Source: Acanthamoeba castellanii str. Neff
Taxonomy: Eukaryota > Discosea > Longamoebia > Acanthamoebidae
DNA: 64,000 nucleotides
Reading direction: 5' to 3'
Assembly (NCBI RefSeq): GCF_000313135.1
Contig: NW_004457538.1
Location: 522,124 to 586,123, forward strand
A program made the position numbers and the translations under genes. The notes beneath the pieces were generated by a model. That model ran no database searches. It had not been told where the DNA came from and saw only the letters and a list, made by a program, of their open reading frames with translations. This document shows, piece after piece, positions 1 to 13,000 of this stretch (its first letter is position 1; each line of letters starts with the position of its first letter).

Positions 1-3000
1 GATGGGGGCAGCTCGCCGGTGATCTTCCGCGGCAGCGGGATCGTGGGCAGCGAGCTCGACTGCTGCATCTGCAAGATGCCCTGCGCGCGCAGGTCGACCT
101 GTCCGCCCAGATTGGGCGAAGACTGGCTCGTCGCTGGCTGCGGCTCAGGGCTACGTGCGTGCGACTGTCCCGTGCGCGGTGGTACGTGTGCGTGTGCGGT
201 TGTGCGTGTCGTGCGGTGTGAGTGTATCGATCGTGCAGCGCAAAGGGAGCACGGTCGGCTGCCGCTGTACCTCGATGTACTGTGCGTTCTTGAGGATGAT
301 CTCGTACTCGAGGGAGATCTGGCGCGCGAGGAAGTCCATAATGCGCAGCTGGTAGAACTTGCGCTTGATCTTCTCCGTCTTGTGCTCGGCGAAGCACAAC
401 AGAATCTGAAGTAATTACATTCAACCAGTCAATACAAATCGCACACGCACGCATATCCACGAACGCGCACTGCACACGCATAGGAATAGAGTAGGCGCAA
501 GAGACGCAGTAGCGAGATGTACGAACCTGCAGGTGAAGGGCGCACAGGGAGAGGGTGGACGAGTCGAAGCCGTCGCTATTGTACAGTTTGAGGAAGGTGA
601 GGTAGTGGTGGCTGATGAAGAACTCCGTGTAGGCCTTGTTGCAGGCGAACGGGTTGCACGGCGTCATCAGGATCTGCCCGAACAGCTGCAGCATAACCTT
701 CTTGACCTGCATTCCACCCATTCCAGCCACCATATATTTCATTTAAAGAACAAATAACAGAAAGCAACAGAAAGCACAGCGAACATCACATTTCAATAAT
801 AAACAATAAAAACAATACATTGGGATTTTACCTCAAAATTGGTGAAGTGGTTGCCCTGGCCGAGGAACCGCATGAAGTAGCCGGTCTGCGGGCTGATGAG
901 GAAGCCCAGCTGCTCCAGCAGGCAGACGCACCACGCCGTATCACTGGGATTGGTGTCAGCAACGCAGCCCATGTTTTTCGCTGCGAAGGGGGGCATGGCG
1001 TACTTGTCCTCCTCCTTGTTGCTCTGGGCGACGTCCTCCTCGGCGCTGTTGATGCGGGTGAGCTGCGGCAGGCTGAGCGCGGCAGAGCCGGACAGATGAA
1101 GCGGAGACGTGGGGAACTTGCGCTCCTCGATGTACTTGAGCTTGGCACCCACCAGCGACACCAGCGAAGAGAACAGCTTGATGATCTGTCACACAATTAA
1201 GATGAGTTGGGTGGCGTTGGTGTTCAATTTGAAAAGGGAAAACGCTGGAGTGTTGTTAGAGGCGCACCTGCAGGCGGTATTCGGTGAGGGTCTCTTTGCT
1301 CTCGTGGGAGGTGATCTCTTGTATGGTCTGATCACTGAACAGTATGCGCTTGGCATAGCCCCTATCGTACATGACACGCAACACGCAACACGCAACACGC
1401 AACACGCAACAATGTGAGTCGGTGAGATGTGTGGCACAGAGCACAATGAACGAGGTGAGGTATGTACCGGAAGAAGAGGACGGTCTCGTTGGTGCCCAAC
1501 AGCAACTGAAGAAGGAACACTAGAGTGCCCTCGTGCTTGGTCTGGGCGCACAGCTCTTGGAACACTCGCACCAGGGAATGGGTCTGTCTCACACGCCGAA
1601 GGCCTATGTGAGCAAAAGAGCAGATGTGTGCACGCGCGCAGGCCGATCGTACCAAACGGATGTGCTGAATTCTCATATCTTCGGACAGGGACTCGGGCAC
1701 CATGTTGAACACCAGGAACTGCGATTTATGTGGTCAGCCATAATATGCATGCCATTATTATTATTATATTATTATTATTCAGAGAGTTTGTACCTTGACG
1801 TGCAGGAGCGTCTCCATGGCGACGTCGATGACCTGCGAGGCCATGACGCGCGTGGGGCAGAAGTGGAGATAGTCGCCCAGCATGACCAGGCACAGCTCGA
1901 GATCGGCCAAGTTCTGGCGGGACAAGGCATCACACAGCTGCGAGTGCACGCGGCATAGGAATTTGTCCAAGCCGCGCCTGAAATCCATTTTTCTATGTTT
2001 GTTCGGTTTTAGTAGCGCGTCATGTGTGCGCCGTGTACGTCGCGCGCGTGTGCGTCGCGCGTGTGCGGTGATGTAATGCGAGTGCGAACCTTTGTACAGA
2101 CATAGGCCGCGTTTCGTGCTGCCACGCGATCCGATGGCAGTACTCCACACGGTCAGACACGGGCTGCAGCACACTGAAGAGCCTGTACGTTTGAATGCAT
2201 TCCACCCACATTCCACAAGGTCAGCACCCAAGAAAGAGTGCGCTGATTCGCATTGCGGGCGAATGGGGCGCGTACAGGGCGCGGAAGGGTTGGTCGATCT
2301 TGAGCAGGCCGTTGGCGAGCGCCTTGTTGAGTTCGGTGAAGATGAGGTTGACCGGGCTGCGCACGTAGGCGTAGAGGTGCGGCAGGGCGATGATCTTGGC
2401 CAGTGCCTTGAGGATCATCGTCTTGATTTTATAGGGCGCCGTCGACCGGAAGGACGACGCCTCCGGCTTGAGCTGGCCCGGTTTGAAAATGGCCTGCGCG
2501 AATGTCGTGCGTGAGAACAGCCGTCGAACCGCACGACACGCACGACACACACAACACACCACACACACGACGCAGACTGTACGAGAGAGTTGTGAAGATT
2601 GGACAGCGAGGTGGAGAGGCGCTTGGATCGCCGCTTGTTGCGGGCCTCGGCAGAAAGATCGGTGGGCTCGTCGGGATTCCCCACGCCCGTCTTGTACCGC
2701 ATCAGCGCTGTCAGATCGGCCGCCACCGCCTGTACGCACGACACGCAACACCGCACACGCCCCATCGCACACAAACCCAGGAACAAGGTCAGGGCTCCCG
2801 CGCCGTAAGCCAGAGAGTTGCGGTGTGTGTGGACACGGCACCGTCTCGCCGAGATTGAAGGCCAGCTTGGTGAGCTGGATGGAGGGCGTGATGTAGAAGG
2901 ACGTGTTGCGCCCGAGCTCCTTGCCAAACGATCCACGTCCACTCGTCGGTGTGCGCGGCGTTTCGTCGTTGATTCCTCTGCCGTGTATGACGAGAGGCAG

Positions 3001-4330
3001 TGAGTACTTGAATCGTTCTTTTTCGATGATGCGTTGTGTGCGGTGAGAAATGCGGTACCGGCGCCGAGAAAAGCGGGACTGGGCCGACGCGAGCCCGTCG
3101 TCCTTCGTCTTGGTGGCCGCGGAGCTGAGCGAGAGCGCCGGAATGACGGGACGCGGCGACGAGCCTGCCCAACAAAAAGTACAAAGAACGAAAAACGACG
3201 AAGAGAACACGAAGGTGAAAAAGAACGAAAAAAAAAGAAAAAGAATGGAGGAGGAATGCAAAGGATGCGTACTGTCGACAGAGGTGCGGGGCGTGGAGAA
3301 TTCCACGGATGTGTTCAGCTTTACACCCTTGCCCTTGTTCTTCTCCCCCTCCGCGTCTTCCTTCTCCTTCTCCTTCTCCTTTCCTTCTCCTTCTCCTTCT
3401 CCTTTCGTGTCGGTGGGGGGCGTCTCCTTGATGTCGCTGTGCTGGTCCTTCTTGTACTCCTTCTTGTTGTGCGTCTTGAACCGCTTCTTCATCTTCCTGA
3501 TCTTGCCCCGCTTGATGACCAGCGGCGGCGGGGGCGGGGGCGGCACCGGGATGTGGTAGTTGGCCGGCGCCGCCAACGCCGCACTGCCGCCTCCCGAATC
3601 GAAGAGCCCCGACGAGGCGCCAGGTCCGCCCGCCGTTCGATGTGCTCCTTCCTCCATCTGTTTCCAAAATTAAACACAAAACGTTTAGATTTACAACGCA
3701 CACGCACACAACACACGCCACAACGCGCACGACGCGCACCACACGCACACAACATACGACACGACACGCATGGATAGATGCGAGTACCCGCTTGAAGAGG
3801 GCCTTTTGGAACTCGGCTTCGGCGGCACTATCGGCTTCAATTCGATTTGCCGCATCATTATACACCTCCAGCATCCGATTCACGCCCAACTCTTGCACGA
3901 ATATCTACACACCCCGCACACACATCAGCTCGCATGCGTGTGCGCGCGTGTGGTGGTGCGTGTGCGGCGTGCGGCGTGTGGGTGGGTGTACCGTCGGGAA
4001 GGGTTCAATGTCGGTGGAGCGGATGAGGACGGAAAGGAGGGTGAAGAGGCCCACGCACTCACCCCACGGGAACTCTGAGTCTTCCTCGCGCGCCTTCTTC
4101 AGCATTTCGCCCATGAGCTTCACGAACTCGCGACAACCCTCGGCGTTGTTGCTCAGCAGATGCCGCAGGATCTTGCCCACGAGCATGTCCCTCTTCTGCG
4201 GCGGCGAGAGGGTGGTCGTGGGTCCATCCAGCTGCAGATCGGACGTAAACTCGGCGATCAGCCCACTGTGCACACGACACACACGACAAACACACACACA
4301 CGATGCGACACACACAACACGACACGCACA

Positions 4331-4362
<32 letters not shown>

Positions 4363-6764
4363 TACGAGACAGACACTAGCTTTAGTATGACGGCACTATG
4401 ATTGTGGGTAAGAGGGCTATGAAGCGCACCTGGCGACCAGGGCGTCGAACAGGCCGCGCCGGATCCAGTCCATCTTCTCGTTGGCCAACTGGCCCACTTT
4501 GACAGCATCGAAGAGCTCCTTGAGGAACGTGTTGAGGCCTTCGCGCGGATCCGTGTACTTGCGTTGCTGTGTTGCCAAAGAGAGATAGAGAAAAAAATAA
4601 GTTGAAGGAGGAAACCATTTTACATACAGGCGACACAGTGAAACAGTGCAATTACCGATCGAGTCGAACTGCTGCCCGAATCCGCGATGTCGATTGTTTG
4701 CTCGCCGGCTGATAATATAATAATAACATGTGGTAAGTTGAGAGGCCCGAGCGTATGTGCTTCTTAGGGGACCCGCACCTTTCTTCAGCCGCTCGATCAC
4801 CGCCGACTTCTCTTTACCGGTGAACGCGAGCACGTCAAACTGGCCCTGCAAAGACCGTACGCGTTCGAGTCAGCTTCGGTCCCTCAGGGGCATCAAGGCC
4901 CGTGTGCGAAATACGGCTGACGCACCTTCTTCCCGGCCTTGCCGTGCATGGGCAGCAGGCGAGGCGAGGGGATGTGAAGTCGCGAGGGATTGGCCCCCGA
5001 CGAATCGGACAGGTTGGCGGGCCGGCTCGACGACTGAATGGACACGCCCAGGGCCTTCATCTGCGGCTCTGTCGCCTCCTCCATTCCCAGGAATTCTGAA
5101 GTCGCATATTAGCGCAATGCACTCGTGCGGTTGTGTGCGTGTGCGTGTGCGTGTGCGGTGGTGCGTGTGCGGTGGTGCGTGTGCGTGTGCGTGTGCGTGT
5201 GCGTGTGCGTGTGCGTGTGCGTGTGCGTGTGATCAAAAAAGACACATACCGAGAAGGAACTCGTTGAAGGTGTTGATGGATTTGATGTCCTCGCCCTTCT
5301 TGCCGAAGAAGGAGAGATTGGAGAAGACGATGCCCGCCTCTGCCGTCTCCACCTCATCCTGGTGGTGGCCAACACGAGAGAGGAGAGGTGTGAGGATTCT
5401 CGCTCTCGCCAGGTCTATCAGCTCACGTTGGGGCCGGGACTCGGTCGGTACCTCTTTCTTCTTTTTCAGGACCAGGCGAGTGCCGTTGGCAGGGAAGATG
5501 AGGTACTTCTTATAGTAGAGCTCGTTCTTCAAGTCGGGGCTGTACGAATCCAATGGTTTCTCTGCAATCCACACAAAAAAATGTAAGCTTATGAACGCTA
5601 TGTAGAACATTCATATATATATATTTCTATTATTAAGAAAGGTCTATAGAAATGTGACGTACCAACAAAGTTCTTGTTGGACACGAACTCGGCGATAAAC
5701 GACTGCAGCTTGGGCAGGAACTCGGCCGTGGATCGGATGTGTCTGATCGGCGACGAAAACGACGACAATGGTGATGATGATAGTTCACCCACGTCAGCTG
5801 TTGTACATGAAAAGGAGAGAGGGAGATGTAGAAGAGCGTACGAGTAGGAGTTCTTGTCGCATTGGCACAGGAGGATCTCCTTCTTGGAGGCCTTGACCCG
5901 CAGATGCGGCACTCGCAGTATTTGGGTGAACAGCAGCGCACCAAACTTGTAGGTCAGCAGCAACCTGGTTGCGAGCCATTGCAGCCCGGCGGCCGTAGAT
6001 GAGCCAAGAACAAGACGGAATACCCTATGTGGGGGTGTGCTGTGCGGGAGAAGTGGACGTACGGCGAGCGTGACCACTTTTCGATGAAGACCGGGTCAAG
6101 CCGAAGGATGCAGTACCCGGGCGGCTTGTCCTCGAACAGATTGACTGCAGTCAAAGGGATTACAACGATCATCGTAATGTTGCATTGATTAAAATAAATC
6201 GAGGCCGTTGAGATTGCAGATATGCAAAGAGGAGGGATAAAGAGAAGGAGCTGGGCAGCCACTGAAATGAGAAGTTGGAAATGTGCATTTGTTGTTTTTT
6301 TTTTTTTGATTATTATTTTTCCTTTTCGAGATCGTACCGATGGGAAATAATAAATAAATCAAGTCGCGGAAGAACGAAAAGAGAAGGGGGGGACGCACCG
6401 ACTTGTTCGGAGGAGGTGATGTGAAGGAAGATGGGAGCATCTTCCTTGCCTCGCACCAGGCCTTTGATTGTGGTCTTGCCCTTGGGCACCAACTTGCCCA
6501 CCGACATGAAGACCGTGAGGTTTTTACGATCGAGTCCAAATGTTTGTTTAGTTCCCTAGCACTCTAAGGCGTCTCAAGTAATCTACAATCATGTACGAGA
6601 TGAAACCAAAGGGCTTCCTCGTCTTCTGTGGTTTGTCTTGTTTTGTGTTGTATTTCTTCGTTATTAATTTTCTACTAACTCCGGTGCATACCCCACATTC
6701 CCTTCTCTCTGCGTTCACGTGAGACACACCTCTGGGCGTACTGCTCGCTAAAGTCGTCGATCAT
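1..6764 (-). CDS. Large multi-exon protein of unknown function, 3' end cut by the window edge
   Basis: At least 18 short exons can be chained on the minus strand. A candidate first exon begins at 6764 (MIDDFSEQYAQ), but its donor does not splice cleanly in phase to the next exon, so the start could instead be the Met at 6507 (MSVGKLVPKGKTT). Phase-consistent joins then follow through 6401, 6150, 6031, 5738, 5561 and onward. The middle (about 3650-3300) carries a proline run (IPVPPPPPPPLVIKRGK), then a lysine-rich and Glu/Gly/Lys low-complexity stretch. The rest is leucine-rich and looks helical, for example KRDMLVGKILRHLLSN near 4180 and KFYQLRIMDFLARQISLEYE near 350, which would suit an armadillo/HEAT-like solenoid. 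I do not recognise the family. The gene continues left of base 1, so the C-terminus is missing. Several introns hold (ACGC)n or (TGTGCG)n repeats. Confidence 0.6.
4324..4362. repeat. (ACGC)n microsatellite in an intron
   Basis: Tandem ACGC units in an intron of the large unknown minus-strand gene. Confidence 0.85.
5136..5231. repeat. (TGTGCG)n microsatellite in an intron
   Basis: About 95 bases of TGTGCG units with small interruptions, inside an intron of the large unknown gene. Confidence 0.85.
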
Positions 6765-6812
6765 AAATCAGCAAGTGGTGCCGTTTTTATTTTAATTGAG
6801 AAACACGGCACT

Positions 6813-7475
6813 CTAGTTCTTGTTGCTGTTGTAGACATCGCGTGCCAGGTAAGCCTTGACCCGCTCGCGCTGCGCCACCACGTCGACCAGCTTCTGCACC
6901 GCGGGGAAGGGCCCCAGCAGCGAGTCCTTGCTGCCCTCGACCCGGGCGAACACCAGCTGCAGCGCCACCCACAGACTCAGATCGGCGTAGCTCAGCTTCG
7001 AGCCCACCAGATACCCGTTGCTTCCGTTCCGCTGGAGCAGCTTCTCGAAGTGAGCCAGCTGCGGAGGCATGGTCTCCTTGACCAGCTTGGCCTTGGCCTC
7101 GGCCTGCTGGTCGGCCGGTGTGCCGAAGATGACCTTGGCGATGGCCGTGTACACGTCGGTCACGCCCTCCTTGGCCTGGTCGATGAGGGCCTCCTCGTGG
7201 GCGTTGCTGCCGTTGTAGCCGTACTTGCGAGCAAGGTGGCGGGCGATGGCCGCTGACTGGACCAGCGTGAGGCCGTCGGGCTCCTCGTAGAGCGGGGTCT
7301 GGCCGAAGGCGAGCTTGCCGGAGGCGGTCAGCTGGGACTTGAGCTCGGGCCAGTTGGTGACGGGCACGAAGTCGTAGTCGACGCCCGCGTCCTCGAGCAG
7401 GAGGCGCGGCACCTCGGCCCGGCCGAAAAGGTTGAAGTAAGTGAGGGTGGGCTTGGTCACAGTGGTGGTGGTCAT
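6813..7475 (-). CDS. Glutathione S-transferase, sigma-like
   Basis: Single-exon gene of 220 residues, the usual length for a cytosolic GST. The N-terminal thioredoxin-like domain (about 10-85) opens with PTLTYFNLFGRAEVPRLLLE. Tyr13 of this segment is the expected catalytic tyrosine that activates the glutathione thiol in alpha/mu/pi/sigma GSTs. QTPLYEE and QSAAIARHLARKYG follow, matching the glutathione-binding loop and the QS motif. The all-helical C-terminal domain has KLSYADLSLWVALQ, the conserved N-capping box region. The role is conjugation of glutathione to electrophiles in the cytosol; sigma-type members can also isomerise prostaglandin H2. It is unusual among its neighbours in having no intron. 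Assignment to sigma rather than another Tyr-type class is inferred from overall pattern. Confidence 0.9.
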   Translation of the reverse strand: MTTTTVTKPTLTYFNLFGRAEVPRLLLEDAGVDYDFVPVTNWPELKSQLTASGKLAFGQTPLYEEPDGLTLVQSAAIARHLARKYGYNGSNAHEEALIDQAKEGVTDVYTAIAKVIFGTPADQQAEAKAKLVKETMPPQLAHFEKLLQRNGSNGYLVGSKLSYADLSLWVALQLVFARVEGSKDSLLGPFPAVQKLVDVVAQRERVKAYLARDVYNSNKN

Positions 7476-7706
7476 GTTGGTTGTTGTGTGTGGTGCAGTT
7501 GTTGGTGATCAAGTTGTTGTTATGTTGTTGGAATCATGACTGGCCGCTTGGTTTTTGTTCCTTCCCCAATGAAAGCGGCGAGAGGAAATACATAAACGCC
7601 GATCGTCGAGTAGGATTGTGAAACGCCGGGGCGTCGGCGGCGGGCCATTGCTTTAGTATTTGGTAATAATTACCTTTTGGAGATATTACCCGCGGCGTTT
7701 CTTCTT

Positions 7707-9768
7707 CTAGGTCAAGGCGAGGGTGTGCCTGCCATTGGATGAAACACTCTGAATGGCAAACGGAGCCAACTTCTCGATCTTCTTCGGCGTGGTGACTGTG
7801 TCTGTGGTGCCATGGCCCAACCTGCAGCCCTCCCCAAACAGTGCTTGAATAAATTTCTGGATTCCTCTCCAATTTCAAACATGAATAGTTTAGAAAGATA
7901 GACGCACCGGTAGTGATCACCACAGCCAAAGCTATAAACGGAGCCATCTTCCATCACCACGAAACTGTGCTGCGCGGCTGCCACCAGGCCTTTCACCTTA
8001 CCGCCGTCACACAGACACTACCATCAACATGTGTGAGTGTACCATCGCCATGCTCATCTGGCGTAAGTACCTTGCTGATGTCTGTGAGTAGGTTCCCAAC
8101 CCGCTGAGTTGATGATGCTGGCTCAGCATCGGGTTCAAAGCCCAGCTGGCTGCGTGAGTTCATACCAAAGGTGAACACACAGCCATCCTCCGTGGCCACC
8201 AGACTGTGTGCTTCTCCTGGTGGTGCACACACGACATTCGTTGTTGTTTTTGGACTGCACGTCGTTGCCACGACCGAAACAAACCAGAGGTTTGGCCTTA
8301 CCGGCAGCAATGACAGTTGCCACTTTGTCAGCAAGCGCTGGGATCAGCTTGGGCTCGCACTGCGCGTCGGCGGTCACCGCATAACCCAATCGACCGTTCC
8401 CATCTCTGGTTTGGAGGGTGTTGAGTGTTGCGCTTGACGTGACATGGCCGTAAAGGAGGAAACATACGAATCTCGCCCGCAGGAGAAGACTTGACCGTCG
8501 TCGGTGAGGAACAGGTTGTGGAAGTCGCCGGCCGATGCGGCCACGACGCGCTTGGCCTCGAACGCGCCGCCAATGAGCATGGGCGTGGTCACGTCCTCGT
8601 TCACGGCGGGTAGGCCCAGTATGCCGTACGATCCGTCGCCCCAGGCATAGGCCCGGCCGGTCTTGGTCACCGCCAGGCTGTGCATGTTACCTCCGCTCAT
8701 TTGCACCACTTCCTCCCCTGCATCATGTGCCGTTGGTCGTGTGCGGTGCACGGCCAAAGAAAAGAAAGAGAGCGGCGGGGAGTGAACCACAAAGGCCAGT
8801 GATCAGAGTGGCAACCGAGCGGTCATTGGCGTCGCCTAAACCCAGCCGCCCGTTGCGACCGTACCCGAACGAATAGAGCTGAATTGTATTGGTAAGCATC
8901 AGCAGCGAGGCGACGAGTGCGCAGCGAAGGAGTGGAGGATCGTGAAGAGGCGCGTACGGTGCCGGTGCTGGTGAGCACCAGCGTGTGGAATGCGCCCGCC
9001 ACGACTCGTATGGCAGTCACGTCTTCCAAGCCCACCACCCTCCGCGGCTCGTGGAGGCTGGCGTCCGGCTTGTCCTCGCCCTGACCCAGCTTTCCCTCTT
9101 TACTGTTGCCACACGCGAACACCTGCACGTGCATAAATGAGACCTGTGGCACACGCCACAAGCTGCACACGCAACACATGCAACACAGGCCACACGCGCA
9201 ACCCAGGCCACATGGCTAACTGGAGTACCTCACCGCAGGCGGTAAGGAACACCGAGTGGTGCCAACCGGCAGCCACGCTCACGACCCGTATGCCCTGAAA
9301 CGCTTTAATGCGCGTAGGTGTGCTGCATCTCGCGACCTGCGGTGCTTTAATGCCCTCTCAGTGCCGGTCACTGCACAAGCACACGCACCACGCACACGCA
9401 TGCAGAGAAGGGCGGGCAGGTGGGGAGTACAGCGACATCGCGGGGGTGGCCAAGCGGTGAAGTCTCTTGTTGGCCACCGCAGGAGAACACGATGCCGGCG
9501 AGCATGGCCCGCCGCACGGCCTCGCTCTTGCACACCTCCCGCCACCGCCTAAGGCCATGTTGCCCCATATAGTGCCTCCACCAGGTCAGAGATGTGGTTT
9601 CGTTAACTGGAGAGGAGGAAAGAGGGGGGGGGGTTACCGACAAACGAGGGGCAGGATGCGGAGGTGGCTGTCGTTGAGGCATGCTGGCGATAAGAACACC
9701 AATTCTAGAAGCTCCTTGTCCACCAGCAGGGCTTCGATGCTGGACCCCTCCGCCCCTTCTTCCTCCAT
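7707..9768 (-). CDS. RCC1-repeat (seven-bladed propeller) protein
   Basis: Multi-exon gene starting at Met 9768 (MEEEGAEGSSIEALLV), with the first donor at 9637. The N-terminal exons read WWRHYMGQHGLRRWREVCKS, reminiscent of the end of an F-box-like helical module. Later exons each supply one RCC1 blade: VFACGNSKEGKLGQGEDKP, GRAYAWGDGSYGILGLP, GQVFSCGRDS, GCVFTFGMNSRSQLGFEP and GSVYSFGCGDH, alternating with HSLAVTKTG-type strands. The last exon joins in phase at Arg to give LGHGTTDTVTTPKKIEKLAP and ends NGRHTLALT followed by a stop at 7707. RCC1 repeats serve as GEF or protein-interaction platforms. No feature shows that this is the Ran exchange factor itself, so only the fold is assigned. 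It is divergent from the malate synthase-allantoicase gene with 233 bp between start codons. Confidence 0.85.
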
Positions 9769-10001
9769 CTCTGTGGCCGTAGTTCAAACAGTTTTTGAAA
9801 TGCGTTTCAGAGCTCTCAATTTTTTTCATAAACACCAATCATCGTTGGAGAACAACATCCTGCGCTATCTCACACGCCACAGCAACAGCGGTTGCTGTTT
9901 CCTTTCAAGACCCACCACAGCAGCTGCGGGAGGAGCACAAGCATAACCACCACCCACACCAGAGCCACGCACAAACACACGTAGGAGAAGGAGATATAAG
10001 G
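9769..10001. promoter_or_regulatory. Short bidirectional promoter region
   Basis: The 233 bases between the divergent RCC1-repeat and malate synthase-allantoicase start codons must hold both promoters and 5' leaders. No clear TATA box is visible. Confidence 0.4.
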
Positions 10002-13000
10002 ATGGCAGCAGCAGCGCAGGTCAGCAGAGAGGGTCCCATCCCGGCATTCGATGAGTACGTGCCGCCGGCGTACCTCGCCGCGTTGCGGAGCCACCCATCG
10101 ATGGTTACTGTGGGCGGCGTGGAGGGTCTGCAGCTCGCCACGGCCCCCGAGGCCTATGCGGATTTGCTGTCGCCTCAGGCCCTCAATTTCGCTGTCGATC
10201 TCTACCGCCGATCTCTCACCTTCCAGCATGCCCTACAGCCGGCCCTGGCCCACCGCAAGATGAAGAGGAACTGCCTCAATCGTGCCGCTTCTGCCCTCGC
10301 CGAGGCATCATCACAGCACAAGAATCAGGTAAATCCGGATTTTACAATTATGAGATTTAATTTTACGTTTTTGTTGATTTGATTTTATTATTGCAAAATT
10401 TTATCTTCAATGTGACCATAATAAATATTTAATATTTATCATTCTTTTTAAAACGCAGGCCAAGGTGGCGCTGCAAGATGTGCGGTTGGACGATGGTACG
10501 GTGGCGCTGGGCTACCGGCCCGACACCAAAGGGCTCCGCGACGACCTCTCGTGGAAGGTGGCCCCCATTCCGGCCTCGTTCGCGCGCTTCCACGACACCA
10601 TCACGGCCCCGCCTGCCGCCCTGCCCATCGCCAAGGCCCTCGGCTGCGGGGTGCACTTCCTCATGGTCGACTTCGAGGACTCGTCCACCGTCGCCTACGA
10701 GAGCCTACTGGCCGGCCTCCACGCCTGCACCCTGGCCAACCGCCGTCAGTTGGTCGCGACCAGCCCCAAGGGCAAGCGCTACGCGGTCACTGACGACGGC
10801 AAGCCTATCTCGACCGAGATGCTGCTGCGCTTCGAGGGCCTGCACCTCCCCAACGCCCACTTCCTGGTAGACGGCTTCCCCATGCCGGCCCACATCGTCA
10901 CCATCGCGCTCTACCTCTACCACAACTGGCAGCCGCTCCAGGTGCGCAAGCAACTGCTGTTTCCCTCTCGAGTCCGCGCTTTGCTAACCACACACGACAC
11001 GACACGACACGACACGACACGACACGACACGACACGACACGACACGACACGACACGACACGACACGACACGACACGACACGACACGACACGCACACAACA
11101 CAGCGCATTGGCAAGACGCCGGCGTTCTACATTCCGAAGCTGGAGACCTTCGAAGAGGCGGCCTACCTGGCGGAGCTCTTCCGGGCGGCCGAGGCGCAGC
11201 TGAGCACCGCGTCGCGCGGCGCCTACAGGCCGGGTGCCCTCCGCTGCCTGGCCATCGTCGAGAACGTGTTCGCGGCCTACCAGAAGGAGGAGATCCTGTT
11301 CGCCCTGCGCGACTACATCGTGGGCCTCAACTGCGGCTGGCACGACTACATGGCCTCCATCGGCGCCGTCCACCAGAACCTGCCCTCCTTCACCATGGCC
11401 CCCAAGTCCAACCTCAGGTCTTCATCCCACTACATCGTCATCATCACCTTCACCTTCACTTTCACTTTCATCTTCTTCATCGTTTTTCATGTGCTGACTG
11501 GGCATATTGTACATAATATGTTCGTATTATGTTCGTATTATGTACAACAGAATCGTGGTGGAGCACCTGGAGGCCTACCAGATGGGCGTGGTGGACGCGT
11601 GCAAGAGGCGCAGTGCGATCCCCATCGGCGGAATGAACGGTATGGTGCCGCCACGCGGCCCGCACGCCAAGGCCTCGTGGGAGAGGATCGTGCCGGCCTT
11701 CGCCCAGGACTTCAACGTCCAAGTTGACCGCGGGGTACGTTGGACGACACGACACACGACACGACCACGACCGATATGCTGACCAGTCGCGTGGGCTCCC
11801 GACAGCTCGAGGGCTGCTGGTTGGCTATGCCCAAGCTGGCGCCGGTGATCTTGAAGCTGATCGCCGACATGGAGGAGCGCAAGCGGAAGCAGTCGCCCGA
11901 GCAAAGGAAGGCCGAGCACATGAAGATCGTCGAGAGGATCAGGTGCGTGCGCCGTTGCTTTCCCGATGCTCCGCACAGTGAGCAACTCGTCGACGCGCTC
12001 CACTAACACACACGTTTGTTAACAGGCAAATCACGCACGAGAAGATGTTGGTGTCGGGTCTGGATTACGAGGTGTCCAAGGAGGAGGACTGCGAGCGCAA
12101 CCTGTCGGACGCTATCCAGTACCTCACCTCCTACCTCGCGGGCAACGGCTACGTGCCCATCACCAAGACCTTCCCCGACGGCGTGCCCGTCACGCTCGTG
12201 GAGGACGCCGCCACCCTGGTATGCATACCACAAACATTCCGCGCATTCCACCAGGGGCTGACGTCATCTTTGTGTCGACTGGGTGAATGTGCGAACAGGA
12301 GCGTTCTCGCAGGGAGCTGTGGAGCATGCTTCGCTACGGTAAGGAAGTGCTCCTGGCCAACGGCCAGAAAGTTCCGGTACCGTCGTAGTTTAATTGTTTC
12401 AATTCACATGATTGCTCACGACACACCACACACACACACGAATGATACGACGAATATGCAGCTGTCGAGGGAGCTGCTGGACAAGCTGGTGAAGCGCGTG
12501 GTGCAGAAGGTGAAGGCCAACAAGCTCGACGTGCCGTTCAATGCCCACACCAAGATCCCGCTCGACGTCGCCGTGCACATCGTGTACCAGCTCGTCACGT
12601 CGCCCCAGCCGGCCGACTACTTCACCGTGTTCGCCACGCGCTACCTACTCGCGCCGTTCAAGCTCGACCTCATGGAGGTGGAGCGTCTGGGCAACGTCGA
12701 CCGCTTCCCCTTCCTGCGCATGGACAACCTCATGAAGGGCGCCGAGCTGCTCTTCATCTCCAACGAGTCCTTCGCCCCCGCCTCCAACCTCCTCAAGGAA
12801 ACGTACGTCTGCATGGCTGTGTAGAGTTAAGGAGGCGTTCACTCACTCACACGCATTCCACACGCATTCCTGTCTCGACACAGGTACCCGATCTTCGTGC
12901 CTCACTCGTTCGGATCGGAGGGACAGATCTACGACGGCTGGGAGACAGTGCGACACAACATGTATCCTCCTGGTAAACCTCCCTGGCACCCTGTTACATA

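Noticed and set aside
2221..3657. 478-codon minus-strand frame
   Set aside because: It mixes several true exons of the large unknown gene with translated introns; the exon pieces are included in that gene.
7534..7700. Extension of the RCC1-repeat gene to a stop at 7534
   Set aside because: The in-phase last exon already ends with NGRHTLALT and a stop at 7707; the longer frame has no RCC1 pattern.
10465..11727. A single 420-codon open frame through three malate synthase exons
   Set aside because: It reads through the CGACA intron and the intron at 11418-11550. Family alignment and splice sites show separate exons.
12045..12824. Separate malate synthase and allantoicase genes
   Set aside because: No stop, promoter or new start lies between the domains, and exon 8 codes for both.
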